This document shows positions 1 through 8,990 of a DNA stretch of 48,901 nucleotides, piece after piece (position 1 is the stretch's first letter; the number at the start of each line of letters is the position of its first letter). Position numbers and translations under genes: made by a program. The notes under the pieces were generated by a model, which was given only the letters and a program-made list of their open reading frames with translations, had not been told where the DNA came from and did not search any database. The stretch lies in contig JACOUC010000069.1 of NCBI GenBank assembly GCA_016178055.1, positions 1-48,901 on the forward strand. The letters are read 5' to 3'. The stretch is from Chlamydiota bacterium. Its GTDB lineage: Bacteria > Auribacterota > JACPWU01.

Positions 1-125
1 TCTCCTTCCCTCTGGCTTCACTCGGTTCGTTGCCTCTCCAAGTGCAGAGTTCAGTTCTGAGTCGGTGGTTAGCCTTTACTCAGGCTCCTTATTTCGGCTT
101 GCTTTTGTTGGCTTGCTTGGCGCAC

Positions 126-146
126 TGAACTTTAAACTTTAAACTG
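126..146. repeat. Heptad array, GTTTAAA family (one arm)
   Basis: Three consecutive 7-base units of the type TGAACTT/TAAACTT end in AACTG, just downstream of the lptD stop codon. The same consensus recurs at 2646, 4420, 27874, 27972, 28166 and 48647. The rest of positions 1-150 shows no gene that I can recognise. Confidence 0.75.
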
Positions 147-150
147 TTTC

Positions 151-2226
151 TCAATCCCCTACATTAAAATGAATATCTGGATAAGAGGTCAGCCAAAAAG
201 TCATCCAAAACTGAACATCATCACCGGTCTTTCTAAAAGTAAAAGCGCTTTGCCAACAATGAAGGTTACGATAAATGGTGTATTCTTGATCCTCTAATGT
301 ACGGGTCTCAAACTCCCAACGATTATAGGTTTTAACACCCCAATCCGAATTAATCGTGTAATCAACCCCCCAGGTCCATAATGTACTCTGATGATCTAGA
401 AAACGAACCCCCGTCGCAACCCGCCATTTTCCTTCACGAAAGGTTGCAATATCTACATTAAAACTAGAAACCAGACCCTTATATTCGTCATAACTTATAT
501 TTGAATCTAGACTGAAATTATGAAGAGGTCTCAATTCTAAATCGCCGAATATATTTGAAAAGGTGTTCTGCTCCGGGTCCGGATCCACAAAAAAATCGGT
601 GTAGACCAAAAAATCAATGAGATCCCAACTCATATTATCTCTTCGAGTTTGAAGTTTATTGCGAAGGGAGGGGCGAATGGTATTTTGACCGGTCAAGGCA
701 TCGATTTGATCAAATTGAATTAACTCACTGGGATCAACTGTTGGATCCAAAACATAGGAATACTTGACCCGAGGTTCAATGACATGACGCAAATCATCGA
801 TTTGCCACTTTGAATTTTGATAGGGAAAAAGTTTATATATTTTGGTGCCTACCTCAACCCCATCAGAAAAGGAACCTCTCCAAAGAGAATCGGACTGATT
901 AAGATCCCGACTGTACCAAGTTTGACGCACCCCAAACCAAGTGTTGGTTTCAAGCCATCCCAAATATTTTTTGGGATAAGAAATCTCATCATAGGTATCA
1001 AAACGCATGGCATCTTGAGAATTGGAAACAACGCTGGTATCCGTTGTGGAAGATTCCGATAACGTATCCGGTTTCTCGGCAAACTTCTTAGACAAATTTG
1101 CAAAAGAACTTAAGGACGTATAATAAAAAGGTGTTTTCATGATTCTCTGTCGTCGAAACTCCAGAGAGACTTCAGGATAGCGCTCCACTTCCTCAAAAAA
1201 ATCATTCACCCTCCCTTGAACATACAATCGAGCCGTATACTTTGGATCATATTTGGTCATATCAAAAAAGGTTGCGGGTTTTACGGCGTAGTCAGAGTCC
1301 CGATGAAAAAAATCAAGGAGAATATCTTCATCACTCAACTTGTGAAATTGGCCTCGAATCGTTGTTTGATATTTCCAGGGTTGATAATGGACCAGTGAAA
1401 GACGGTAACGATCATCTTCCCCTTCACTTCCATCGGAAAATTCACGCTTGTTGTCATGAATATAATAATTCTTGAGGGTTCCACCCCCTCCCCCTTTGAT
1501 TCGATACTCACCATCCAATCCTACCCCAAAACCCCTGCGGGCCCGGTAGTCTAAGCGAACCTGACTATTGACATATTTTGTGTCAAGCCAGTTGAAGCTT
1601 GAAAGGAAAAATAATCCCCACCTCTTAGAATAGCCTGGAATAAAAGACCATGGAGATTTCTGAAGGGAATGAGAATAATAAGGAAGCCAAAAAACAGGTA
1701 CTCTTCCGACAAAGAAAAAAACATTATACGCAACAATCTTTTTGCCAGGATAAACGAGAATTTTTTGAGCCCGCAACCGATAATGAGGATCAGGATAATC
1801 ACAAGTTGTAATATATCCTTTCTGAATTTCATACTTTTCTTTAGATTCTCGGATAACCTTATCGCCTTTTGCATACCAAGGTTGATAAAAGGTTTTTGCA
1901 TTAACAAATTCCCCTTTACCCGTGTCAAAATTATAATGGAGAGAATCCCCAATGATACGCCGTTTCTTCTGGATGATTTGAACATTTCCCTGGGCATCAG
2001 CCTCTTTCGTCTTGGGATTTACAAACCCTTTATCGGCAAGAAGCGTGGTATCCTGGTAGACAACCGTCACATGTCCAGTCCCTGTAATAATCCCTTGTTC
2101 ACGATCATAGTCAATAGCATCTGCATTCACCTGAACCGGAAGATCTTCCCCAAGGGCCCGGTAGGATATAAATTGAAAGAAAAGAAAAAATAGGAAAAAT
2201 TTAAATTTCAAATGATTATTTAACAT
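151..2226 (-). CDS. lptD: LPS-assembly protein LptD (OstA/Imp family)
   Basis: Outer-membrane barrel that, in the known Lpt pathway, inserts lipopolysaccharide into the outer leaflet. The 691-residue product has a hydrophobic N-terminal signal (about residues 8-26), an OstA-like beta-jellyroll domain (about 28-125, with VNADAIDYDREQG and ITGTGHVTVVYQD), then a long aromatic-rich region of alternating strands typical of the LptD barrel. Length is somewhat short for the family (about 700-800). The start is supported by AGAAGGTGAT seven bases upstream. It ends immediately before a heptad array. Its presence argues for an LPS-bearing outer membrane. No lptA/lptC is seen next to it. Assignment is by domain pattern; barrel boundaries are inferred. 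Confidence 0.9.
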   Translation of the reverse strand: MLNNHLKFKFFLFFLFFQFISYRALGEDLPVQVNADAIDYDREQGIITGTGHVTVVYQDTTLLADKGFVNPKTKEADAQGNVQIIQKKRRIIGDSLHYNFDTGKGEFVNAKTFYQPWYAKGDKVIRESKEKYEIQKGYITTCDYPDPHYRLRAQKILVYPGKKIVAYNVFFFVGRVPVFWLPYYSHSLQKSPWSFIPGYSKRWGLFFLSSFNWLDTKYVNSQVRLDYRARRGFGVGLDGEYRIKGGGGGTLKNYYIHDNKREFSDGSEGEDDRYRLSLVHYQPWKYQTTIRGQFHKLSDEDILLDFFHRDSDYAVKPATFFDMTKYDPKYTARLYVQGRVNDFFEEVERYPEVSLEFRRQRIMKTPFYYTSLSSFANLSKKFAEKPDTLSESSTTDTSVVSNSQDAMRFDTYDEISYPKKYLGWLETNTWFGVRQTWYSRDLNQSDSLWRGSFSDGVEVGTKIYKLFPYQNSKWQIDDLRHVIEPRVKYSYVLDPTVDPSELIQFDQIDALTGQNTIRPSLRNKLQTRRDNMSWDLIDFLVYTDFFVDPDPEQNTFSNIFGDLELRPLHNFSLDSNISYDEYKGLVSSFNVDIATFREGKWRVATGVRFLDHQSTLWTWGVDYTINSDWGVKTYNRWEFETRTLEDQEYTIYRNLHCWQSAFTFRKTGDDVQFWMTFWLTSYPDIHFNVGD

Positions 2227-2280
2227 TGTTTATCACCTTCTCTGATTTTACAGTAATTAAGTTAAGTTTATATACGTAAT

Positions 2281-2475
2281 CTAGCTCGAGGTTAGAGGCC
2301 ACCTACCTTCCGTCACGGACAAAGCGGGTCGCGCTCCGCCCGCAACAATGACCTCCAAGGTCTTGGCTTCAAGAAGCTGGCCCATTGGCTCAGCTTGAGC
2401 TGGCTCTTCGATAGCCAGTCTCCAAAAGAGCTGAAAAGAGCAAAGAAAAAGCGCGAAAATTTTTTTATTGGTCAT
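2281..2475 (-). CDS. Possible small exported protein upstream of lptD (doubtful)
   Basis: A 64-codon frame lies 54 bases upstream of lptD on the same strand. The first 28 residues look like a signal peptide (Lys-Lys, hydrophobic stretch, ending AQA). The rest is low in recognisable features and is encoded by a more GC-rich patch with local inverted repeats. There is no clear ribosome binding site. It could be the truncated 5' end of an lptA/lptC-like gene whose body was lost, or a chance frame. Confidence 0.25.
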   Translation of the reverse strand: MTNKKIFALFLCSFQLFWRLAIEEPAQAEPMGQLLEAKTLEVIVAGGARPALSVTEGRWPLTSS

Positions 2476-2584
2476 ACGATTTTTTGAACTTTCAAATTAA
2501 CCTAATTTCCTACCAACGTCCCCATCTTCATCTTTGCCATCTTCTGTTGTGATTGTGATTAATAGTGTTGAGAGGGGGAGAAGG

Positions 2585-2695
2585 ATGGATGTGGACAGTC
2601 TTATTGGCCTTGGATTCAAAAACTTCATGAGCGCCCCCAAAAAAACAGTTCAAAGTTTAAAGTTTAAAGTTCAAGGTTCAAAGTTCAAAGTTTGA
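2585..2695 (+). CDS. Tiny ORF (36 aa) with strong RBS, ending in a heptad array
   Basis: An ATG at 2585 is preceded by the purine-rich AGAGGGGGAGAAGG. The frame encodes about 20 ordinary residues (MDVDSLIGLGFKNFM...) and then continues through the heptad array as repeated K-F-K-V units before TGA. I do not recognise it. It may be a small gene whose 3' end was replaced by the array, or a remnant. Confidence 0.2.
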   Translation: MDVDSLIGLGFKNFMSAPKKTVQSLKFKVQGSKFKV

Positions 2696-2698
2696 AGG
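2646..2698. repeat. Heptad array, GTTTAAA/GTTCAAA family
   Basis: Seven consecutive 7-base units alternate between GTTCAAA and GTTTAAA, starting with the ACAGTT edge seen in other copies. It lies between the epimerase gene stop and the lptD side. Confidence 0.85.
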
Positions 2699-2727
2699 CG
2701 TATGCTATCATGAAACAAAAAAAGGGA

Positions 2728-3705
2728 TCAATGGTTTTTCTTGAGCCTTGTTCTTAAACTCTTTCTTTCTAGAAACCATTGGCAAAAATTTTTGATGCCT
2801 TCCTCAATATTTATTTTCGGAAGATAATTTAGAGAATGATTTGCTTTTGCAATATTGGCAAAAGTCATTGGAACATCGCCTGCTTGGTCTTTCATCTTTT
2901 TTATTTTTGCCTTTTTCCCAAGATTTTTTTCGATCAGATAGATGAGATGATTTAACGGAACTGTTTTAGAATCCCCTAAGTTAAAAATTTCATAACCCCA
3001 CTCGCCTTTCAGTGCGGCGGTCATTCCCTGAACAATGTCGGTGACGTAGGTATAGTCGCGAATGGAAGAGCCATCCCCATAAAGGGTCAAGGTATCGCCC
3101 TGATCAACCATACGCGTAAATTTGTGGATAGCCATTTCAGGACGCTGACGAGGCCCGTAAACGGTAAAGAATCGAAGCAGCGTCATCCGAATCCCGTAGA
3201 GCTCGTGATAAACATGGCACAAGGATTCCCCTGCAATTTTGGTTGCGGCATAGGGAGAAATAGGAGATAGGAGCGCATCCGTTTCTGTAAAGGGAATCTG
3301 ATTTCTTTTTCCATAAACAGATGAAGAAGATCCAAAAATAAAATGATCCAGTTTGTGAAGTCGAGCTTCTTCCAAAAGGTTTAGAGTTCCATCGACATTC
3401 GTAGAGTAATAACTGACAGGGTCTTGTATGGAAGGCCTAACTCCAGCCTTGGCCGCCAAATGAATACAAACATCGAATCGATGAGAAGCAAAAACATTTG
3501 AAAGCATTTTGCGATTTCGAATATCTATTTCTAAAAATTTAAATCGAGATTCGTTTTGATAAAGTTTAATATTTTCTTTTTTAAGATGGATGTCATAAAA
3601 GGGGTCAAAGTTATCAATAGCGACAATCGAATGCCGCTTCGCCAAAAGTTCCCCGATGAGATGAGAACCAATAAAACCCGCTCCACCAGTAACTAAAATT
3701 TTCAC
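2728..3705 (-). CDS. NAD-dependent sugar-nucleotide epimerase (UDP-glucuronate 4-epimerase-like)
   Basis: Extended short-chain dehydrogenase/reductase. Residues 7-13 form the NAD-binding GGAGFIG motif; the catalytic region shows GSSSSVYG and then YAATK (the YxxxK pair) near residues 150-155. A substrate-binding C-terminal region follows (RFFTVYGPRQRPEMA, RDYTYVTDIV), which is characteristic of UDP-glucuronate/UDP-glucose 4-epimerases of the CapI/GalE branch. Length 325 residues is normal. It starts at GTG with GAGAGGT upstream. Probable role: making UDP-galacturonate or a related sugar for LPS or capsule. The exact substrate cannot be set from sequence alone. Confidence 0.88.
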   Translation of the reverse strand: MKILVTGGAGFIGSHLIGELLAKRHSIVAIDNFDPFYDIHLKKENIKLYQNESRFKFLEIDIRNRKMLSNVFASHRFDVCIHLAAKAGVRPSIQDPVSYYSTNVDGTLNLLEEARLHKLDHFIFGSSSSVYGKRNQIPFTETDALLSPISPYAATKIAGESLCHVYHELYGIRMTLLRFFTVYGPRQRPEMAIHKFTRMVDQGDTLTLYGDGSSIRDYTYVTDIVQGMTAALKGEWGYEIFNLGDSKTVPLNHLIYLIEKNLGKKAKIKKMKDQAGDVPMTFANIAKANHSLNYLPKINIEEGIKNFCQWFLERKSLRTRLKKNH

Positions 3706-3729
3706 TGAAGACCTCTCTCTTTTTTCCTG

Positions 3730-3770
3730 CTTGCTGCTTTCTACTTACTACTTACTATTTACTGTTTTAC
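3730..3770. repeat. Heptad array, CTTACTA family
   Basis: Six 7-base units (CTTTCTA, CTTACTA, TTTACTG and variants). It covers the stop codon and last few codons of the aldolase gene, so the protein tail VNSK is repeat-encoded. The same family recurs at 41930 and 42824. Confidence 0.8.
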
Positions 3771-4398
3771 TCCAGTCATCCAGGAACTTTTTCAGTCCAA
3801 TATCTGTTAAGGGGTGTTTGACCAATTTGTCCAAAACATCTAAGGGCATGGTAGCGACATCTGCACCAATCTTAGCAGCTTCTAAAACATGAATGGGATG
3901 ACGGATACTCGCCACCAAAATTTCTGTTTTAAAATGATAATTTGAATAAATTGTTTTGATATCGCGAATGACTTGCATGCCCTCCTGCCCTTGGTCATCC
4001 AGCCTCCCAATAAAAGGACTGATGAAACTGGCTCCCGCCTTGGCCGCAAGTAAGGCCTGATTTGCAGAAAAGCATAAAGTAACATTCGTCCGGATATTTT
4101 CAGCCGTCAAAACCCTCACGGCTTTTAGTCCTTCTTTAAGAAGGGGAATTTTAACAACAATGTTCTTATGGATCTTTGCCAGCTCACGCCCTTCCCGAAC
4201 CATGCCCTCTTGATCTAGGCTCACCACTTCTGCACTCACCGGGCCTTCGAGAAAAGAGCAAATCTCTTCTAAAATTTCGCGAAATTTTCTCCCTGTTTTG
4301 GCCACCAAACTTGGATTGGTGGTCACTCCATCCACAACCCCCATTTTCCAACCCTCTCGAATCTCTTTCACATCTGCCGTATCTAAAAAGAATTTCAT
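3748..4398 (-). CDS. Transaldolase / fructose-6-phosphate aldolase-like protein
   Basis: Small transaldolase (FSA/TalC subfamily), about 216 residues as expected. It begins [16 protein letters not shown], carries VTTNPSLV, the Schiff-base lysine region [26 protein letters not shown] and the phosphate-binding stretch ILVASIRHP. The start at 4398 is chosen because AAAGGAGG lies directly upstream; the longer frame begins in a repeat. Acts in the non-oxidative pentose phosphate pathway or as an F6P aldolase; these cannot be separated here. Lies downstream of the ROK kinase and upstream of the epimerase, a small sugar cluster. The C-terminal residues come from the adjoining heptad array. Confidence 0.9.
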   Translation of the reverse strand: MKFFLDTADVKEIREGWKMGVVDGVTTNPSLVAKTGRKFREILEEICSFLEGPVSAEVVSLDQEGMVREGRELAKIHKNIVVKIPLLKEGLKAVRVLTAENIRTNVTLCFSANQALLAAKAGASFISPFIGRLDDQGQEGMQVIRDIKTIYSNYHFKTEILVASIRHPIHVLEAAKIGADVATMPLDVLDKLVKHPLTDIGLKKFLDDWSKTVNSK

Positions 4399-4419
4399 AA
4401 AACCTCCTTTTTTAAAATA

Positions 4420-4506
4420 GTTCAAAGTTAAAAGTTTAATGTTCAAAGATTACGCGCTTGAGTTCTTCCCTGAACCTTGAACCTTAAACCTTAAACTTTA
4501 AACTGT
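4420..4506. repeat. Inverted pair of heptad arms, GTTCAAA family
   Basis: The left arm (4420-4452) is GTTCAAA-type units. After a short spacer, the right arm (4469-4506) is the complementary type (TGAACCT, TAAACCT, TAAACTG). The two arms can form a hairpin. The right arm contains the stop codon of the downstream-lying ROK kinase, giving its tail SLKFKV. Confidence 0.8.
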
Positions 4507-5443
4507 TCTTACTTCCCATCGCCAACGTCGCCGCACCAATTAATCCAGCATTAACTCCTAATTCCGCTTTCTTAAGTTGGACAAGATTGCCCGGAATTTT
4601 CATACTTCGTTCCTTTAAACCCTTTTCCAATGGCCCAAACAAAAATTCGCCTGCCTCAGCAACCCCTCCCCCAATGACGATTCGGTCTGGATTAAAAAAA
4701 TTGACCAACCCACCCAAAACAATGCCAAGATAATTCGCCATCTCTTTCCAAACTGCTTTTGCAACCTGATCCCCGTTTCGAGCAGCTTGAGTCAAAGACT
4801 CTGGAGAAAGGGGTTCGGGTATTTTAACTCCAGCATTTTCGGCATATAATGCGAGGGCCCTTTCAACCAAATAACGATTTCCAATATAACGCTCTAGACA
4901 CCCTCTGTTTCCACAATTACATTGAGCTCCATCCTTCTCAAGCACAATATGACCCACTTCTCCTGCGGTCATGCTTGAACCTCGATAAAGATTTCCCTCA
5001 ACAATTACACCTCCGCCCACCCCTGTCCCTAAAGTTATGCAAATCACATTCCTTGCCCCACGAGCCGCCCCAAAAAAAAGTTCCCCCAAGGCCATCACAT
5101 TGACGTCATTATCGACAAAAACAGGGAGATTAAATACTTCTTTGATTTTTGAAGCGAGGGGAGTATTTTCCCAACCGGGAATATTAACCAATGTATAAAT
5201 TAAACCGGTTTTAAAATCAACACAGCCAGGAACTCCGACACCGATTGCTTTAACCCGATAAGACTTTACCTTGGCCTCTTGAAGACCTTGATCAATCCCC
5301 TTTTTCATGACACCAAAAATTTCTTCTTTAGGAGAACCAGCTTCAGTCGGAAAGCGACTGGACCACTTCAGTTTTCCTTCTTCATCAACTAAGCCGAAGC
5401 GAAGATTGGTTCCTCCCATGTCTATCCCTAAAAAATAATTCAT
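4484..5443 (-). CDS. ROK-family sugar kinase (glucokinase-like)
   Basis: ATP-dependent hexose kinase of the ROK family, probably glucokinase. Visible are the phosphate-1 motif DMGGTNLRFG (residues 8-17), VDNDVNVMALGE (110-121), the ATP-site LGTGVGGG (138-145), the ROK signature GEVGH and the zinc-binding CNCGNRGCLE (175-184). Length 319 residues is typical. All catalytic motifs are intact, so it should be active. No clear Shine-Dalgarno. It sits between tatD and the aldolase gene. The last six residues are encoded by a heptad array. Specificity for glucose rather than another hexose is inference. Confidence 0.9.
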   Translation of the reverse strand: MNYFLGIDMGGTNLRFGLVDEEGKLKWSSRFPTEAGSPKEEIFGVMKKGIDQGLQEAKVKSYRVKAIGVGVPGCVDFKTGLIYTLVNIPGWENTPLASKIKEVFNLPVFVDNDVNVMALGELFFGAARGARNVICITLGTGVGGGVIVEGNLYRGSSMTAGEVGHIVLEKDGAQCNCGNRGCLERYIGNRYLVERALALYAENAGVKIPEPLSPESLTQAARNGDQVAKAVWKEMANYLGIVLGGLVNFFNPDRIVIGGGVAEAGEFLFGPLEKGLKERSMKIPGNLVQLKKAELGVNAGLIGAATLAMGSKNSLKFKV

Positions 5444-5469
5444 TTTTTGTAGCCTTTAATTCTTTATTT

Positions 5470-6234
5470 TTAACTTTTAATTTTTTCAAAAAGTTTCCCT
5501 ACATTTTTAGAAACTGCCCTTTCAAACTCATCGATTTTGATATTCTTAATACGTGCTATTTCCTGGGCCGTATACTGAATAAATGAAGGTTCATTCCTCT
5601 TTCCACGCATCGGTTCCGGAGCTAAAAACGGAGCATCGGTTTCAATTAAAATGCGATCCATGGGAACGTGACGAATCACTTCTCGAAGAGGCTCCGCTTT
5701 TTTGAAAGTTACAATACCTGAAAAAGAAATGTAAAATCCCAAATCCAAAACAACCTTTGCAAGATCCAAACTCGCCGTAAAACAATGAATCAAACCTTTA
5801 ATCCCTTTAAAAGAATTTAAAAGATTGATTAAATCCTGTTCAGCCTCTCGATGATGAATTAAAACTGGAAAATCCCCTTCACGAGCGAGCGCTAACATCT
5901 GAGCAAAAGCTTTTTTCTGTATCTCTCGAGGTTGATGATCATAATAATAATCCAACCCTATTTCTCCTACTGCAACCACACGCTCATGGTGAAGAATTTT
6001 TTGAAAAGAATGAATTTCACTCTCTCCCAAAATACAGGCACGATGAGGATGAAGCCCTACAGCAGACCAAATATCTGAATGTTTAGAAAAAAGGTCTATT
6101 GATTTTTTAGCCGACGCCAAATCTTCAGAGACATCCAGCATCACTTCTACTTTTGAACCCCTTGCCCTTTCAATCACAAGCGCTCGATCTTCATCAAAGG
6201 CCGGATCATTTAAATGGACATGAGTATCAATCAT
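5470..6234 (-). CDS. tatD: TatD-family metal-dependent DNase/hydrolase
   Basis: Metal-dependent hydrolase with TIM-barrel fold. Metal ligands appear in order: DTHVHLND at the N-terminus, AVGEIGLDYYY, HHREAEQDL, GLIHCFT, and the C-terminal ETDAPFLAPEPMRGKRNEP. Length 254 is standard. It follows metG in the same orientation, the classical metG-tatD order in Firmicutes and many other phyla. Family members act as 3'-5' exonucleases in DNA quality control; the function here is by family. Confidence 0.92.
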   Translation of the reverse strand: MIDTHVHLNDPAFDEDRALVIERARGSKVEVMLDVSEDLASAKKSIDLFSKHSDIWSAVGLHPHRACILGESEIHSFQKILHHERVVAVGEIGLDYYYDHQPREIQKKAFAQMLALAREGDFPVLIHHREAEQDLINLLNSFKGIKGLIHCFTASLDLAKVVLDLGFYISFSGIVTFKKAEPLREVIRHVPMDRILIETDAPFLAPEPMRGKRNEPSFIQYTAQEIARIKNIKIDEFERAVSKNVGKLFEKIKS

Positions 6235-6239
6235 ATACT

Positions 6240-6340
6240 ACGGATTTCAGATTTCAAATTTGAGATTTGAGAACGGATTTCAGATTTCAAATTTGAGATT
6301 TGAGAACGAATTTCAGATTTCAAATTTGAGATTTGAAATT
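6240..6340. repeat. Three tandem 33-bp palindromic units made of heptads
   Basis: A 33-base unit repeats three times, nearly identical (one G/A change in the spacer). Each unit contains four 7-base pieces (GATTTCA, GATTTCA, AATTTGA, GATTTGA) plus GAACG, and is itself close to a palindrome centred on CAAATTTG. The array supplies the last codons and stop of metG (tail ISNLKFEI). Confidence 0.9.
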
Positions 6341-7881
6341 ATTTTTTTCTCTTCTCTGGGAAAAAGAGGTTCCACCCTCCCTAACTCTATTCCTGCCTTT
6401 AATTGTCCCCACTGTTCAAGCGACAATAAATTTTTAAAACCAAAATTCTCTACGCCCAATTGTTTACGAATTTTCAAAGCGGTGTCTGGCATAAAAGGTT
6501 CAATCAGAAGAGAAATTTGGGCAATGCTTTCAGCAACGATAAAAAGAACCGTTCCCAGTCGACCTAATTGATTGGGATCCTTTGCAAGAGCCCAGGGAGC
6601 CGTTTGTCCGATATAGCCATTGCATTTTTGAATATAGGTCCAGACCTTCACCAAGGCATCACTGAAACGAAAAGATTCCATCGCCTCATTGTATTCACGA
6701 TAAGTTTCACGCGAGAATTCAATCACGCTCTTGTCTATTTCCTCCAACGAACCCGATTTTGGAATTTTCCCCTGAAAATAGCGTTGGATCATTGAAAGCG
6801 TTCGCTGAATTAAATTACCCAAATCATTTGCTAAATCAGCCGCATATCGGGTCTCAAAAGCCTCCCAAGAGAAATCCCCATCCCGATCAAAAGGGATTTC
6901 TCTCATTAAGAAATAACGCAAAGCATCTGTTCCAAATTTCTGAGCTGCCTCAACCGGTCCAATCAACGTCCCCGTTGTCTTACTCATTTTCTCCCCCTTT
7001 AAATAGACAAAGCCATGCCCAAAAACGGTTTGAGGAATCTCTAGACCTAAACTCATCAGCATGGCAGGCCAAATAACACAGTGAAACCTTGTAATATCTT
7101 TTCCAATGACATGAACTTGAGCAGGCCACCATTCTTTAAAACGATCCAAATCCTCAGGGTACCCCATTGCTGAAATATAATTGAGCAGTGCATCAAACCA
7201 CACGTAAACAGCTTGGTTGTGATCAAAGGGTAAGGGAATTCCCCAAGAGACTCCCGAACGAGACACACTGATATCCTCTAAACCCCCTTCTATCACATTC
7301 AAAATTTCATGATGACGAATTTTGGGAAGAATAAAACTTGCAGAATTTTGTAAAAGACGCTTTAAGCCTTCTTCATAGCGGGAAAGCGCAAAAAAGTAAT
7401 TTTTTTCGCTAATCCACTCCGGTTTTAATCGATGCGTTGGGCAAAGACCTTCAACCAGATCTTTATCTTTCAAAAAAGCTTCACAGGAATTGCAATACCA
7501 CCCTTCATAATTCCCAAGATAAATATCCCCTTTTTGAAAAATAGCCTGAAAAACATGCTGAACGGACCTGACATGACTGGGAGAGCTCGTTCGGATAAAA
7601 CGATTGTAGGAAATATTTAAAATCTTCCAGACCTCTTCAAATTTTTGAGCCAGCTCATCACAATAATCCTGAGGAGAAAGATTTCTTTTCCGAGCTTCTT
7701 TCTCGACATTGAGGCTATGCTCATCAACTCCCATGAGAAAAAACACTTCTCTCCCCTGAAGTCGCTTAAAACGGGCCATGACGTCAGCTCCAATTTTCTC
7801 ATAGGCCGTCCCCAAATGCGGAAGGGCATTGACATAATCAATGGCCGTCGTAATAAAATAATTTTTACTATTATTTTTCAT
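6313..7881 (-). CDS. metG: Methionyl-tRNA synthetase
   Basis: Class I aminoacyl-tRNA synthetase charging tRNA-Met. The HIGH-type motif is PHLGTAYEKIGADV near the N-terminus. The zinc-knuckle region has CNSC and then a single downstream CPTH. Further on are FGHGFVYLKGEKMSKTTG (the KMSKS motif) and an anticodon-binding helical domain. The start is placed at ATG 7881, giving 522 residues; the longer frame starts at TTG. The protein ends after the anticodon domain, so it lacks the C-terminal tRNA-binding extension found in some homologues. The last eight residues come from the 33-bp repeat. It lies between ricT and tatD, as in the conserved tmk-holB-ricT-metG-tatD string. Confidence 0.95.
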   Translation of the reverse strand: MKNNSKNYFITTAIDYVNALPHLGTAYEKIGADVMARFKRLQGREVFFLMGVDEHSLNVEKEARKRNLSPQDYCDELAQKFEEVWKILNISYNRFIRTSSPSHVRSVQHVFQAIFQKGDIYLGNYEGWYCNSCEAFLKDKDLVEGLCPTHRLKPEWISEKNYFFALSRYEEGLKRLLQNSASFILPKIRHHEILNVIEGGLEDISVSRSGVSWGIPLPFDHNQAVYVWFDALLNYISAMGYPEDLDRFKEWWPAQVHVIGKDITRFHCVIWPAMLMSLGLEIPQTVFGHGFVYLKGEKMSKTTGTLIGPVEAAQKFGTDALRYFLMREIPFDRDGDFSWEAFETRYAADLANDLGNLIQRTLSMIQRYFQGKIPKSGSLEEIDKSVIEFSRETYREYNEAMESFRFSDALVKVWTYIQKCNGYIGQTAPWALAKDPNQLGRLGTVLFIVAESIAQISLLIEPFMPDTALKIRKQLGVENFGFKNLLSLEQWGQLKAGIELGRVEPLFPREEKKIISNLKFEI

Positions 7882-7917
7882 AAAATCTATTGTTATTCCC
7901 AAAAAATTTTTATGGTC

Positions 7918-8044
7918 AGAAACCTCTCAAAAAGGTCCAGAGCGAAGAGCGCCTGCAAGCGACTGCGGAGGCGTACTTTTGTCGTACGCCGCACAAAGAA
8001 GCGCAGCGGGAAACGTTGTCAGATGGGCCTTTTTCAGAGGTTTC
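7918..8044. mobile_element. MITE-like element with terminal inverted repeats
   Basis: About 127 bases between the ricT stop and metG start are bounded by near-perfect inverted ends: AAACCTCTCAAAAAGG on the left and the complement of CCTTTTTCAGAGGTTT on the right. The inside is much richer in GC than its surroundings and holds a hairpin (GGCGTAC...GTACGCC). No coding capacity. The structure fits a non-autonomous miniature transposon; the parent transposase is not in the window. Confidence 0.6.
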
Positions 8045-8046
8045 AT

Positions 8047-8877
8047 TCATTTAAGAACCGTTATTTCATCTAAAGATAAACTAACTTGCCGATCGTCTTC
8101 CAAACGCATGATCACCCTCTGTCGAAGAATATCCTGATCCATAATACGGCCTCGGCCTAACTTTGTCGATACACGGGTCCCTTCTTCAGGAAAAGACTTT
8201 GACAACTCTTCGTAAGTATCTAATTCAAATTTGAGACAACACTTTAATTGGCCACATAAACCCAAAAGCTTTTCCTGACGAACCGGCAACCTTTGAATTT
8301 TGGCCATCCGGGTCGTAATCGTTTCGAAACGACCCATGAATTGAGTACAACAAACTTCTGTCTTGCCACAAGGTGCAATTCCACCGATCATTTTTGCCTC
8401 ATCCCGAGGGCCTAATTGATGAAGATCAATCCTGGCTTTAAAAACAGAGGCCAGATCTCGAACTAAATTTCTAAAATCAACCCTTCCAGCTGCCGTAAAG
8501 TAAAAAATAATTTTTTGCCGATCAAAACTAAACTCACATCCAAAAATGCGCATGGGTAGCCGATGCTGATCTACTTTTTCTCGACATGTCTCTACAGCTG
8601 ATTTTGACTGCCGGCGATTTTGTTCAATCTGCTCAAGATCGCTTGATGTCGCCTTACGAAGGATCTTCACGACACCTTGAAAAGAACCCTCTTCTGATAA
8701 TGCTTTCTTGTTTGAAACAATCTTTCCATAATCTATCTCATAATCGATTTTTACAATACAGATATCTCCAAAATTTAATTTTTGATCAGATGAATCGGTG
8801 GATAAAACTTTTCCAAACTCTCTTAAACGAACTTGCATCAGATTCCCCTTCAAAACAGTCCCGAGACCACACTCCAT
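8047..8877 (-). CDS. ricT: PSP1 / RicT (YaaT) family protein
   Basis: Member of the PSP1 C-terminal domain family. In Bacillus the homologue RicT (YaaT) belongs to an Fe-S-bearing complex that affects RNA processing by RNase Y. The hallmark cysteines are visible: GGIAPCGKTEVCCTQFMG and then LLGLCGQLKCCLKFE. Length 276 is typical. Gene order holB-ricT-metG matches Bacillus. Cellular role in this organism is inferred from family only. Confidence 0.88.
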   Translation of the reverse strand: MECGLGTVLKGNLMQVRLREFGKVLSTDSSDQKLNFGDICIVKIDYEIDYGKIVSNKKALSEEGSFQGVVKILRKATSSDLEQIEQNRRQSKSAVETCREKVDQHRLPMRIFGCEFSFDRQKIIFYFTAAGRVDFRNLVRDLASVFKARIDLHQLGPRDEAKMIGGIAPCGKTEVCCTQFMGRFETITTRMAKIQRLPVRQEKLLGLCGQLKCCLKFELDTYEELSKSFPEEGTRVSTKLGRGRIMDQDILRQRVIMRLEDDRQVSLSLDEITVLK

Positions 8878-8909
8878 TGTCCAAGGCTCACAAAAGGTGT
8901 TTTTTCTAT

Positions 8910-8937
8910 CGACCGTCGACTGTGGACTGTCGACTAT
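8910..8937. repeat. Heptad array, GTCGACT family (single arm)
   Basis: Four units (CGACCGT, CGACTGT, GGACTGT, CGACTAT) lie in the gap between holB and ricT. Related paired elements are at 34393 and 47022. Confidence 0.8.
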
Positions 8938-8990
8938 CTTTTTATCTTTATCTATGTGGGCTATTCACCATCCATCTTTATCACAGGCCT

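Noticed and set aside
1551-2193. Frames of 148 and 174 codons over lptD
   Set aside because: Shadows of the lptD reading frame on both strands, with no ribosome binding site or recognisable domain.
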